Source: Parietaria judaica
Lineage: Eukaryota > Streptophyta > Magnoliopsida > Rosales > Urticaceae
Assembly (NCBI GenBank): GCA_954871525.1
Contig: OX940867.1
Span: forward strand, 1-64,000
Length of the DNA stretch: 64,000 bases
Reading direction: 5' to 3'
The notes below the pieces were generated by a model, which had not been told where the DNA came from, searched no databases, and worked only from the letters and a program-made list of their open reading frames with translations. A program made the translations under genes and the position numbers. This document shows, piece by piece, positions 12,005-23,779 of this stretch (positions are counted from its first letter, which is position 1; every line of letters starts with the position of its first letter).

Positions 12005-12680
12005 CTAGCTAACCCTAACCCTAACCCTAAGCCCTATGCCCTAAACCCTAAACCCTAAACCTTAAACCATAAACCCTTTGTTGGAAAAATTTACTTGGAA
12101 AATTAATGCATTAGTGGTGTTCATCGTATGGGCACCAAAAAATGCATAAATATAGAGATGTTGTTCATCAAAAACTTTAGAATATGTAATTGAATGAAGT
12201 AATAATTTTTTAATAAAAATTTATATTAATCCATTCATGGTTATCAATGACTTCATGAGTTTTTTTAATTTAAACATTTTTTTACTATTTTATTATAAAT
12301 TAGATAATATAATTTAAGTATAATAATCTAAACCCTAGCTAACATAAACCCTAAACCCTCAACCCTAAGCCCTAAACCCTAAACACTTTGTTGGCAAAAT
12401 TTTACTTGGGAAATCAATTCATTAGTGGTGCTCATTGTACGCGCACCCCAAAAACGCACAAATATAGAGATGTTGTTCATGGAAAACTTTAGAATATGTA
12501 ATTGAATGAAGTAATAATTTTTGTAATAAAAATTTATATTGATCCATTCATGGTTTTCAATGACTTCATGAGTTTTTTTAATTTAAACATTTTTTTACTA
12601 TTTTATTATAAATTAAATAATATAATTTAAGTATAATAATCTAAACCCTAGCTAACCCTAACCCTAACCCTAACCCTATT
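12005..12680. repeat. Tandem repeat, 313-330 bp unit with telomere-like CCCTAAA runs
   Basis: Two full units start with ctagctaac at 12005 and 12335, and a third start lies at 12648. Each begins with 30-70 bp of variant plant telomere repeats (CCCTAAA, CCCTAACC), followed by about 250 bp of AT-rich sequence that recurs with small changes (for example agagatgttgttcat, tcaatgacttcatgag). The third copy stops after the telomere-like run. Confidence 0.95.
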
Positions 12681-12884
12681 GTTAATTTAGCTAGTTAGGC
12701 CCGAGTCGGGATCGGACAAATTTATTATTTAATCAAAGTAATTAGTTTATCGAGTATGAATTCATCCAGGTTTTATTGTACTTGGTTGTATCTAATGATA
12801 GGAGCATATAAATATACTCTATCTTGTCCTCTTTGAGTCTCAATCATCGTAATAAAGATTTTACAAACATAATAAAATTCATAA

Positions 12885-12917
<33 letters not shown>

Positions 12918-12920
<3 letters not shown>

Positions 12921-13955
12921 AAACTTGAAAAAAAGACTCTCAAAATACAAGTTCTACCCCTTTTGTCCCCCACTTTAATAAATCTGATTATCTATTCCCC
13001 AACTTATATTTTGCCTTATTTTTGACAAAAATACCCTTTTTTACCTTCCTTTTTCACTCATACTCTCTCTCCCTCTTTCACCTTGTTTCTTCCGCATGAC
13101 CAATCTTTCCCTCTCCTCTTTCACCCTGTCTCTCACTCCTCCATCTTCGCATCGTCTCTGCAAACCCAGAAGGTCCCTTCCAAACCCAGCTCATAACTCC
13201 TTCACGGCAGAAGCTCCCTTCCAAACTCAGCTCTCTTCACGCCAGAAACCCAGAGCATCGAAACCTTGAGCAACGCCTTTCCTTACTCGCAAGTGTGGTT
13301 CTGACGCTCGCACGCTCTCTCCTTGCCGAACCCGACGAAACTCCGAAGCTCTCTTCAAAATCCAGAGTATCGAACCCACGCCACCCTCGAGAAGGCGCTC
13401 GGCGGCCAGTTTCCCGAAGGCGAGCGCTACTTCGGCCTCGAGAATTTCGGCAACAGTTGTTACTACAACAACGCTTCCAGGTTTCTTTTTTCGATTCGAT
13501 GATGATTCCGTTCAAGGCTTGGTTTTTATTGGAGAATTCGCTTGGTTATTGAGTTTTTCTTCTCCGTTAGGTGCAATTTTTCTGTAATCGGAATCGGTTT
13601 AGGTTTGGAGACTTGCGGAGACTTGTTCTCTTGCTAAGATTTTCGGTCGATGTCAATCTGGGATGTGCTTTTCATGGTCTTACCTTCTTTGATCCTGCAT
13701 CTGGGAGGAAGTGATAACCGATGGAGGAAGACTCGGGCGCATGAAATACCAAAACCAATGGAATAAAGTGCTTCAAATGCAACGCCCACGAGAGAAGAGA
13801 TAACCGATGGAGGAAGACTCGGGCGCAATTAAACCGGTACCTGAGATACACACTTATGTAATAATCCTTTATTTGTTTGTTCTCCTGCGAGCTATACATT
13901 ATATTCATGGACACTTTCATATTTAAATGGTATCGTTTGATAATATGATTATTTA
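12918..13955. repeat. Left arm of long inverted repeat
   Basis: Pairs with 14321-15558 in reverse orientation. Relative to that arm it lacks the 5' UTR and first codons of the captured UBP fragment. Confidence 0.95.
13386..13480 (+). pseudogene. Captured UBP3/UBP4-like exon fragment, left arm
   Basis: Reads [17 protein letters not shown] and then [14 protein letters not shown], ending at CAG|GTTTC like a splice donor. This is the N-terminal exon of plant UBP3/UBP4-type deubiquitinases, including the Cys box (family norm GNTCYCNS). The start codon and first residues are missing. CYC has become CYY. Confidence 0.85.
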
Positions 13956-14320
13956 ACTTGTATATACCGCATTACAAGTTTATACCCCGTTAGACACTTT
14001 TTTATTTCCAATTGGACTGTTTTGGCCGTCTGTTTATACCCCGTTAGACACTTTTTTACTTCCAATTGGACTGTTTTGGCCGTCTGTTTAGACACTTTCA
14101 AAATAGTGTAAACTATTGTTTACACACTTTATTGCTTCAAAGTAGACCGTTTTATGCTTCAAATTAGACCGTTTTTTGTCTTTTGGAAATACACTTTGAC
14201 AGTTTCATCGATACATGTGTTTTTATTTTATTTTAGAGAAATTGATATTTGTGTAAATCTTTTTCTCATTTTGTATTCATATATAGTCATTATTACATAA
14301 AATAAAAAATTTAAATCAGA
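13956..14320. repeat. Spacer between arms, with 54-bp tandem duplication
   Basis: The non-inverted spacer contains two 54-bp copies (13978-14031 and 14032-14085) starting gtttataccccgttagacac, plus a partial third (tgtttagacac). No coding potential. Confidence 0.85.
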
Positions 14321-15558
14321 TAAATAATCATATTATCAAACGATACCATTTAAATATGAAAGTGTCCATGAATATAATGTATAGCTCGCAGGAGAACAAA
14401 CAAATAAAGGATTATTACATAAGTGTGTATCTCAGGTACCGGTTTAATTGCGCCCGAGTCTTCCTCCATCGGTTATTTCTTCTCTCGTGGGCGTTGCATT
14501 TGAAGCACTTTATTCCATTGGTTTTGGTATTTCATGCGCCCGAGTCTTCCTCCATCGGTTATCACTTCCTCCCAGATGCAGGATCAAAGAAGGTAAGACC
14601 ATGAAAAGCACATCCCAGATTGACATCGACCGAAAATCTTAGCAAGAGAACAAGTCTCCGCAAGTCTCCAAACCTAAACCGATTCCGATTACAGAAAAAT
14701 TGCACCTAACGGAGAAGAAAAGCTCAATAACCAAGCGAATTCTCCAATAAAAACCAAGCCTTGAACGGAATCATCATCGAATCGAAAAAAGAAACCTGGA
14801 AGCGTTGTTGCAGTAACAACTGTTGCCGAAATTCTCAAGGCCGAAGTAGCGCTTGCCTTCGGGAAACTGGCCGCCAAGCGCCTTCTCGAGCTTGGAACCC
14901 GCAGCTTCCATCACCAATCAAACAACGACCAAAGGAAGAAACATATCGCTCAATCGCTCTGATTCCGATTCCGGCAGGGGCGTGGGTCGGCGTCGGAGGC
15001 GTTGTGGGTCGGAGTCGCCTTGCCTTTGCGTTTCGAAAGTCTCAGGCGAGGACAAAGAAGAGTGATAGAGAGCGAAGCTTTCTCGGTGTTGGTGGCTTGG
15101 GTTCGATACTCTGGATTTCGAAGAGAGCTTCGGAGTTTCGTCGGGTTCGGCAAGGAGAGAGCGTGCGAGCGTCAGAACCACACTTGCGAGTAAGGAAAGG
15201 CGTTGCTCAAGGTTTCGATGCTCTGAGTTTCTGGCGTGAAGAGAGCTGAGTTTGGAAGGGAGCTTCTGCCGTGAAGGAGTTATGAGCTGGGTTTGGAAGG
15301 GACCTTCTGGGTTTGCAGAGATGATGCGAAGATGGAGGAGTGAGAGACAGGGTGAAAGAGGAGAGGGAAAGATTGGTCATGCGGAAGAAACAAGGTGAAA
15401 GAGGGAGAGAGAGTATGAGTGAAAAAGGAAGGTAAAAAAGGGTATTTTTGTCAAAAATAAGGCAAAATATAAGTTGGGGAATAGATAATCAGATTTATTA
15501 AAGTGGGGGACAAACGGGGTAGAACTTGTATTTTGAGAGTCTTTTTTTCAAGTTTCCT
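14321..15558. repeat. Right arm of long inverted repeat
   Basis: Reverse copy of the left arm, retaining the UBP 5' UTR and start codon. A 26-bp motif (cgcccgagtcttcctccatc, extended) occurs twice in it, near 14451 and 14538, as it does in the left arm. Confidence 0.95.
14796..14911 (-). pseudogene. Captured UBP3/UBP4-like first exon, right arm
   Basis: ATG at 14911 gives [19 protein letters not shown] and continues to [12 protein letters not shown], ending at a consensus donor (AG|GT at 14796/14795). It closely matches the start of Arabidopsis UBP3/UBP4 as I remember it ([19 protein letters not shown]). Upstream sequence looks like the gene's own 5' UTR and downstream its first intron. Only 38 codons are present, so no enzyme is made. 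Confidence 0.85.
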
Positions 15559-15693
15559 TATATATATATATGTCGTGTTTCATTCTCATGTCGGCGTACA
15601 CTTGTCGGCGTACACTGGGGTTTATTATCACTATTGGATTAATTTGTGTCGTCCGGTTGATCTAAAATGCTCACTTCAAAATCAGCTTAAATC

Positions 15694-15731
<38 letters not shown>
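15694..15731. repeat. (TTA)n microsatellite
   Basis: About 12 TTA units, 37 bp. Confidence 0.95.
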
Positions 15732-15907
15732 GATGAAGTGGGTTGGTATTTAGGTAATGCTATTGATATTGTTGCCATTGTTCTCCTTTCTAAAAACTAT
15801 ACATGGACTAAAAAACTATTTTTATTAGATATATGGAACAGGATAGAATCCGGGATAAATCCAGAGTGGCCCAATTCAACAACTATCTTTTAATTTTATT
15901 TTGTAAT

Positions 15908-15926
15908 TGGCGCCGTTGCCGGGGAA
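15908..15926 (+). other. Athila primer-binding site
   Basis: tggcgccgttgccggggaa is the typical Athila/Tat primer site, complementary to an Asp tRNA 3' end. Confidence 0.9.
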
Positions 15927-16022
15927 TTGTTTACGTTATTTTTGTTAATATTAGTAAGATCATTTTTAGTCTTAATCTAAACGTTTTTTTTAGTTCTATT
16001 TTTCAGATTATTAGGTACGTGC

Positions 16023-17715
16023 ATGCGGAATAATAGGAGTGTGGAACTACTTCCTATTAATCTTGAAATTGAAAGGACGTGCCGAAGGAATAGAAAAGAA
16101 CGACAACAAGCTCGTAATCCATTACTGACAATGGCCGAACCAACCAAAGGCAACCATCAAAATATGACACTGAGAGATTATGCAGCTCCACAAATGGGAG
16201 TAATTCAAACAAGCATTGTGCGGCCACCAATTGAGACGAACACATTCGAGCTCAAGCCGGCAATTCTTCAGATGATCCAGATTTCAGTGCAATTTGGCGA
16301 GTCGTTGAATGATGACCCAAATTCTCATATCACGTTATTCTTGGAGATTTGCGACACCTTCAAATTCAATGGAGTTTCTTCTGACGCTATACTGTTGAGA
16401 CTCTTCCCGTTTTCACTTCGTGACAAAGCTAAGAGTTGGTTGAACTCTCTACCAGCAAGATCTATTACTACTTAGAACGACTTGGCAAAGAAATTCCTAG
16501 CAAAGTATTTCCTACCAGCGAAGACGGCCAGGATGAGAGGCGACATTACTTCTTTTGTGCAACAAGACTCGGAATCTTTGTTTGAGGCGTGGGAAAGGTT
16601 CAAGGAATTACTTCGAAGATGCCCTCACCATGGCGTCCGAAAATGGCTACAAATTCAGTCTTTCTACAATGGACTGAATGGACAATTGAAAGGAAACATT
16701 GATGCAGCTGCAGGAGGCGCGCTTATGACGAAGACCATCGACGACGCCTATGAGTTACTGGAAGACATAGCAGAGAACAACTATCAGTGGCCGATCGACA
16801 GAACAAGGAATGCAGAAGAAAGTAGCAAGCGTTTATGAAATTGATGCCGTGACAGCGTTAGCTGCTCAAGTGGAGCTTCTATCTAAAAAAATCGACACAC
16901 TCGGAGTTAATGATGTCTATAGCCCTCAAGCTGCTTGTGAAATATGTGGTAGTAATCACAACACTGACCAATTCTCCATCAGCCAAGAGTCAGTGCAATA
17001 TGTCAGCAACATGAACAGAAAGATAAACCAACCGAACTCCAACTTCTACAATACGGGCTGGAGAAACCATCTGAATTTCTCATGGGGTAACAACCAAGGA
17101 TCCTCTTCAGCACCTACAGCTCCACCCGGATTTCCTCGACAAGCACCTCAACAAGTCATAAATCCAAACCTCGAGGAGTTGATGACTCAAATGGCCTCGA
17201 ACACAAATCAGTTCATCATAGAAGCAAAGACCCAACTTCAGAGTCACTCGGCATCACTTCGCAATTTGGAGATGCAAGTTGGTCAATTAGCTAATTCCAT
17301 GAATAATAGGCCACAAGGAAACTTACCCAGCAACACGGAGACTAACCCCAAGGGCGAGGGTAAAGAGCAATGCAAAGCGATTTTCTTCCGAAGCGGAAAA
17401 GAACTCAACGAAGCACCCAAGCAACCCAAGGTGAACCCTTCTCTCAACAAAACCGATGCGACTCCCGACGATGAGCACGCCAAGCCACCAATCGAAGAAC
17501 CTCCGGAGTTAGAATTGAAACCTCTTCCTAACCATCTAAGGTACGTTTTTCTTGGTAACTCATGTACTTTGTCGGTTATTATTTCTTCGTCTCTTTCTAA
17601 TGAACAGGAAGAAAAGTTATTGAGAATCTTGAGAGAGAATAAACAAGCATTGGGATGGTCGATCGCGGATATCAAGGGAATAAGCCCGTCTATTTGCATG
17701 CGCAAAATTTACTAA
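16023..17715 (+). pseudogene. Athila gag-pro with nonsense codon, frameshift and truncated RT start
   Basis: Retrotransposon gag motifs: FELKPAILQMIQ, HITLFLEICDTFKFNGVS, LRLFPFSLRDKAKSWL, FLAKYFLPAKTARMRGDI, LFEAWERFKELLRRCPHHG. A TAG at 16473-16475 sits where the family has Trp (ITTWNDLA). Near 16800-16838 a frameshift moves the frame to VYEIDAVTALAAQVELL. The zinc-knuckle-like CEICGSNHNTDQF has lost its last Cys (Phe instead). The frame ends just after the RT start (EEKLLRILRENKQALGW...ADIKGISPS) at 17715. It cannot encode replication enzymes. Confidence 0.9.
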
Positions 17716-19265
17716 GAAGAGCTCCTTCTCCAAATTGCAGTCCAACTTCGACCCGATGTACGTAGACATTCTCCACCACCATTTTTTTAGATCCACCTAA
17801 CTAACAAGATGATGGCGAAGGTGGAAATGCATTAAACAAGTGTAGTGGAGACACCGAGGTAATTGTTTCTTAACCCTTGTTAATAATTAGAACATTGGGG
17901 ACCAATGTAGATCTTAAGTTTGGGGGTAGGAAACAGTATTTCGTTTGTATTTTATTTTGCTTTTATCTTTTTGTGTGTTGAATATTTTGTTAGATCTAAG
18001 TAATAATTCGATGTGACCCTACATGCTTGCTCGCTATATTTGTTTTAGGGAAGTGAAAAATGTCTATGTTTGTATGCTTTGTGATTCTATTGTTTTGCTC
18101 GGCCTTGGTATTTCCTGAACATGTTGAGTACAAAATTTTGAATTATGAGGGCATTTTGTTACTGTGAGAAAGTCGATATGAACCATGAAAATTGTTTTAT
18201 CCGGTTAGAAATCTAGAACTTGTTTGATTGACTTTCGAGGCGAAATAAAGAACATTGTAGCACTAGGGAAATGAATTAGGCCATCGTTGAACCATTTTCC
18301 TTTTCAAACCATCCCTAACATAAAAATATCCATCTTTCCTAGTTTGAGCCCAATCACTTGACAAACTTTGAATCCCATTATCGTTTATCTCCCACAAATT
18401 TTGCCAACCCGGAATAGCGATTATCTCTATTGCTTCTCAAGTATTTAAATCATTCTACTGCTTATCATATGAGCGATATTGGAAGGAAAGTCATAGAGAG
18501 TTTCGTCGGACATGCGAGAGTCTAACGAATTTTGGTTGTGATTCTACACTATGTGTCGGGTGTAAGTTTTTATTTTATTATGTTATTTTGTTTACTTTAG
18601 TTAAAAATAAATAAATAAATAATTACGAGAAATAAAGATGGAAAGACAAGGTCACAAGTGCTTCACCACGAGGAAGTTTGGAGGACAACAATCAAGTTTA
18701 GAGTAATTTTCCGAGAAAGACGATGAATAATGCTCTATGTAGAGGCGTGGAATGATCATTTGCTGAGAGTAAGTGAGTCATAATCACTTCCAATCATATC
18801 CTTTAATTGACTACCCATATTCACATCCACACTCACCCTTGACCTAATCATACACTTCAAGCCTTTAAAGCCCTAATGATCTTTGGTGTTGCGTTGTCAA
18901 AATTAGTGGAAAAAGTTCATGAAAACGAGCCTATAGAATTCAAAACTATGATTTAACATGTTTTGTGGTAAATAGAAACTCTTGATGGTAGCATATGTCC
19001 GAAAATGAGAAATAAGCACGAATACAAGTTCGGGGGGACCGAGACCGGTAAGACAATAGTTGAGCCGAAATTGCGAGCATGTGACATTTTGAGTTTCCCT
19101 TGATAAATATAGTTTTTAACCATGTATTGGTCATAAAGAATTTATACTCACGATCGATTTTTTTTTATTCATTTATTTTAAGTTTTTAGGTTTGGGTGTT
19201 TTCTTTAGGTATAGTATTTCTTTTTGTTTGCTCGAGGACGAACAAACGATAAGTTTGGGGGTATT
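17716..19265 (+). other. Athila 3' non-coding region and polypurine tract
   Basis: No coding sequence. Two copies of the PPT-like motif aagtttgggggta occur, at about 17917-17929 and 19251-19263. The second lies directly before the LTR start and is the functional-looking one. Confidence 0.75.
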
Positions 19266-20056
19266 TGATGAGTCGGTTTTATACCGATAAATCGAGCACT
19301 TTCACTTAGCGTTTTGTTTATCCAAGAGCCATTTAATGTGTTTCTTTTAGTGTTTTTGTTTGTTTTAGGAGTTACATGAGTGGATTCCAATTTGATTGAA
19401 GATCAAGATGAATAGAGTCAGTTGGATGAAGTTTTACATGCCAAAAATCCGAAATTAAAAATCCCAGGCAGCAACTTGGTGCTGCGGCACAGATTTTCGG
19501 TGCCCCAGCAAGAACCTCAGAATTAACTCTGTGCCCCAGCACCGAATTTCCCATGCCCCAGCACCACAGTTTCGCGAATTAGGTTATTTTTAGCATAATC
19601 TTAACCTAATGAGGAGGCTATATAAGGGAATAATGAAGAGAGATTAAGTGACGAATTTTGGGAGAGAAAAACATCACAAAAGGCTAGGAAACTAGAAGAA
19701 CGCCATTGGAGATCGGGTTTTGGAAGAAGAACGGTGGAGACGAAGAGCTTGACATATTCTCTCCATTAGTATCATCTTCTTTGTTGAATTTTCTTTCTCC
19801 ATAATGTTTCTCTTTGTGATTTGTTTATGCTCTAGATTCATCATGAGCTAAACCGTTCATAGGATTGCAATCGAAACTCGCATGTAGCTTGATTTGGATT
19901 ATCGTTTCTTTGATTAATGACAATTGCTTAAGTTTGTTTATTCTATCCTTTTCTTCATGCTTTTAATTGCTTGATCACCAATTAAATTGATTTGGTAAAC
20001 CCTAGGAACTTTGGAAAAAGGAAATTTGTGTTTAGCCGTAGATAGGATAACACAAT

Positions 20057-23000
20057 TAAGGGTGAAACCGGGTCGGGTACCCGGTTTTTTTGAGGTACCC
20101 GGTAGGGGTGCAAATAAACCCCAAAAACCGGGTAAAAACCCGTATCCGAATCCGTATCCGAACCCGAATCCGGAATTCGGATCCGGGTACCCGGTACCCG
20201 GTTTAAAATCGGGTTCGGGTACCGGGTAGTGAAATATTAAAAATCGGGTACCCGGTACCCGGTTTTACTACCCGCTTTTTTTTTTTAATATTATTTTTTT
20301 AGTTTTAGGGCTCGATAGTTTTAGTTTTAGTCTCATATTAGGTTAGGGTTCGCATCTTCTCTCGCCGCCCGCCTCCACGCCGCCCATCTCCGTCGCCGCC
20401 CATCTCCGACGGGTTCATTGCCTCGTGGCTCGTGGCTCGTGAAGCTCGTGGCTCGTGGCTTCAACACTTTCTCAACCTCTCACCACTTCACCACCACCGG
20501 AGCTTCTCTGAGTGTGCTATTTCACTGTAAGTGAGTATTTGCTCTTCTTCTCCGATCTAGCAGTGGCTCAGTATATCGGACCTTGAGATTTTGAACGTCG
20601 CAGCTCGATCTGTGAAATAATCAGTGTGTAATGATTGGCTTTGTTCATGATCATTGAGTTTGGTGATTGCCCATTAGACTCAACTTCTTCCTCGCTATGT
20701 CTTTCTATAAATAGGGCTTGAAATCACAGAGATGGGTAGTCATGAGTCTAAGGAACTTAGTGGAAATGGAATTGTTTAAGTACGAAATCAATTTGGACTT
20801 TGAGATTTGTTAGAATAGGGGTTTGACTTTGATGGACTGTGATTGAGATACTTTTCTTTAGAGCATTTGATGAACAGATTTATGAACAGGTTGTTGGTGG
20901 AATCAATAGATTTGGTTGTTGAAAGTAATTTAGGTCATGAATTATTTTGTATTTTATTTTCCAGGTGATAAGGATCAGCCAAATATGGAGAATTTATCTA
21001 TTCAAAGTAATGAACAAGACTCAATGTCGGTGGACGGAAGTGTCGTTCAACCTCAATCGCAAAAAGAAACTAAGCGCAAAAGAGCTAATGCTTCGGAAGC
21101 TTGGAATCATTTCACCAAGCATTCTAGCGAGGACACGGCATCGTGCCATTATTGTAATACCGTGCTATCATGTCCTTCTAGTAATGGTACGAAAGTTCTC
21201 AAGAATCATCTTACAAGATGCAAAAAAGGTCCTCACATGGAAGAGATGCGAGAACAAAAGCAAAAAAAGATAGGTGAATTCTGGAAAACCGAAGGAACGG
21301 GAAGTGAGATGAAAATTGCCCATTGGACGAAAGAGGGTTTTCGGAAAGCACTAGCAACATACATTGTGCTTGATGAACTCCCTTTTCGACATGTCGAGGG
21401 AGAAGGATTTAGGCAATACTCGAGGTACATGAACCCGAAATTTTTCACAGTTTCAAGGACAACAGTTGCCAAAGATGTGTGGAAATTGTTTGAGGAGAAC
21501 AAGATAAAGTTGAAGAAAATCTTACAGAACCAAATGGTAAGTTTACTATATATCGAATTTATTAATTATTTGAAATAAGTCTTTCGATAATTGCTTACTG
21601 ACCAATTTAACTTTGTTTTTATTTAACTTTTAGGTAAGTGTAACCACCGATTGTTGGACTTCGATCCAAAATATCGGATACATGTGTGTTACCGTGCATT
21701 GAATCGACTCGGCTTGGAATTTACATAAGAGAATTATCAGCTTTTCTCAAGTTGAGGACCACAAAGGGGAGACAATGGCTGCTGAATTGATGGCTTGCTT
21801 CAAAGATTGGGGAATAACAAAGGTTTTCTCAATTACAGTGGATAATGCGTCGGCAAATGATGTCGCTATTGCTAAAGTGAAGACGAAGATGCAAGCGGAG
21901 AATTGGAATCTAATTGAAGATGGAAAATTCATGCATGTTCGTTGCTCGTGCCATATTCTCAATCTTATTGTGGGAGAAGGCTTGAAAGTATTAGCCGTTT
22001 CTATCTTGGCGATCCGGAATGCCGTTAGATATGTCAGATCGTCTCCAGCACGTACGAAGCGTTTTAACGGGTACGTTAAGAAACTGAAGATTACTTGCAA
22101 ATCACATTTGTGTATGGATGTGTGCACACGGTGGAACTCAACATATACCATGTTAGAAGAAGCCTTGAAATTCAAGAAATCTTTCAACAGATGAGCGAGG
22201 ACGATCTATACTACTACACTTATTTTAGCAAGGAAAATAAGGAGGGTCCACCGTGCGATAAAGATTGGGAAAATGCCACCACATTTCTTCAGTTCCTGAA
22301 GACTTTCTATGATCTGACCAAGAGATTAAGTGCGACCGACACTGCGACATCGAACTTGTGCCTCACAGATTTGTGCGATGTTAAAGCAACACTCGAGCAT
22401 CATCTTAAGTCGCAGGATAAAAACATTAAGCAAATGTGTGGGAATATGAAGCTCAAGTTTGATAGCTATTGGGACATTCCCGGAGAAGTTAATCCTGTCA
22501 TATTCTTGGCAACTGTTCTTGATCCGAGATACAAGGTAAATTACCTCAATCATTGCCTTAATCTTGTGTTTACTCCTGAAGCGGCTCAGTATGTTGTGCC
22601 AATGACAAAACAATTGCTACAAAGTTTGTATGACGCATATAGTGGCGATCACGGTGGTTCGTCTTGTAGTACCGAGTGTCCTTCGCAAACGAGTATGAAT
22701 GTTGGTCAGGCCGGAACAGGTTTCAAGCTAGCATCGTGGATTGGGTCGGAGTCGTCTACTAATGACGATGAAGCGAAATCTGACATTGATAGGTACCTTT
22801 CCGATCCTAAGGAAAGTTCTTCAAATCGCTCGTTCGATGTTCTTGCTTGGTGGAATCTGAATGCTCCTAAATATCCGGTGCTAGCTCAAATTGCTAGAGA
22901 CATCTTAGCCATTCCCGTTTCCACTGTGGCTTCTGAAGCGGCTTTTTCTAGTGGTGGGAGGATTCTTGATCCGTACAGGAGCTCATTACTTCCTAAGACC

Positions 23001-23779
23001 GTCGAGACATTGGTTTGTCTGAAAAATTGGCTAAGCGCTAAGCACGAGGTGGTGGTCATGAATGAGTATACGGACGAGGCTGAAAGTGTGAATGAAGAAC
23101 TCGAAGTGCTTTATAATATGCCGAGTAATTATCTAACTTGCCTTATATTTTTACTTAATTATTTTTTATTGACTCATTATAATATGTTTACACTTTACAG
23201 TTGATGCGGATGTTGACCTTGACGATATTTGATGCGCGGAGGGTGAAATGCCGGAAGAACTCGAATGACTTTATCATATGTTTTTTTTTAATGCATTTTA
23301 AATTTTAGACAATGGATGTATGTTTTTTATGTACCGAGACATGTGTGACGTTTATTTTGAGACAATGTAGTTTTTTTTTATTTAAAAAAAACGGATCCGG
23401 GTAAAAAAACCCGAATCCGGTTGAAAATCCGAACCCGGTTTCCAAACCGGGTACCGGGTAGTAAAACCGGATAGCAATATTCAACTACCAGAAATCCGGG
23501 TACCCGGAATCCGGGTACCCGGATTTCGGGTACCGGGTAGTGAAAAAAAACCGGGTACCCGACCCGGTTTCACCCCTAGTACCCGGTACCCGGATCCGAA
23601 AACCGGGTATTTAAAAATTGGTACCCGGTACCCAAAAACCGGGTACCCGAAATCCGGGTATCTAATTTTTGATACCCGGATCCGGTACCCGGTACCCGGT
23701 TTTGAAATCGGATTCGGGTTTTAAATCCGGATACGGATTCGGATTTTTACCCGGTTTTCGGGTTTTATTTTCACCCCTA
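20057..23779 (+). mobile_element. hAT transposon (3.7 kb) inserted in the Athila LTR
   Basis: Outermost ends are taagggtgaaacc (left) and the reverse of taggggtgaaaat (right). The direct repeat ataacaca flanks them (20047-20054 and 23779-23786), matching an 8-bp hAT duplication give or take a base. Subterminal regions are packed with GGGTACCCGG palindromes. Internal copies of both end types sit at 20103 and 23567-23580 and pair crosswise with the outer ends. One transposase pseudogene lies inside. Confidence 0.85.
20985..23232 (+). pseudogene. hAT transposase (BED finger, RICESLEEPER-like), broken by one stop and one frameshift
   Basis: Exons: 20985..21536, 21634..23124, 23201..23232. N-terminal BED zinc finger (AWNHFTKH, CxxC, HLTRC), then the RNase H-like catalytic core (VTTDCWTS, FSITVDNASAND, RCSCHILNLIV, DVCTRWNSTY), and the C-terminal hATC dimerisation region (DVLAWWNLN, YPVLAQIARDILAIPVSTVASE, LPKTVETLVCLKNWL). 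TGA at 21700-21702 stands where the family has Trp (VHWIDSAWNLH). A one-base shift occurs at about 22185-22194. Otherwise the coding sequence is well kept, so inactivation looks fairly recent. Confidence 0.9.

Larger units (their letters stand above)
12918..15558. mobile_element. Long-inverted-repeat transposon (Pack-MULE or foldback type) carrying UBP gene fragments
   Basis: The left arm (12918-13955, about 1.04 kb) and right arm (14321-15558, about 1.24 kb) are inverted copies that differ at only a few positions outside one gap. They are separated by a 365-bp spacer. Ends read gggaaacttg and (reverse) aggaaacttg, set in a TA microsatellite, so any target duplication is masked. The length difference comes mainly from about 200 bp missing from the left arm (after cgaacccacgccacc, about 13384). 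Both arms contain the 5' end of a ubiquitin-specific protease gene. No transposase is present, so the element is non-autonomous. Confidence 0.85.

Noticed and set aside
13634..13920. Frames of 64 and 82 codons present in both arms (also 14356-14642)
   Set aside because: They are the same inverted-repeat sequence read from each arm, probably UBP intron or transposon sequence; being present twice is not evidence of coding.
14918..15181. Long minus-strand frames over the right arm (87 and 67 codons)
   Set aside because: They lie in the UTR-like part of the captured UBP fragment and have no protein family resemblance; only the short UBP exon is supported.
21233..22613. Minus-strand ORFs of 89-146 codons in the hAT element
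   Set aside because: Antisense shadows of the hAT transposase.
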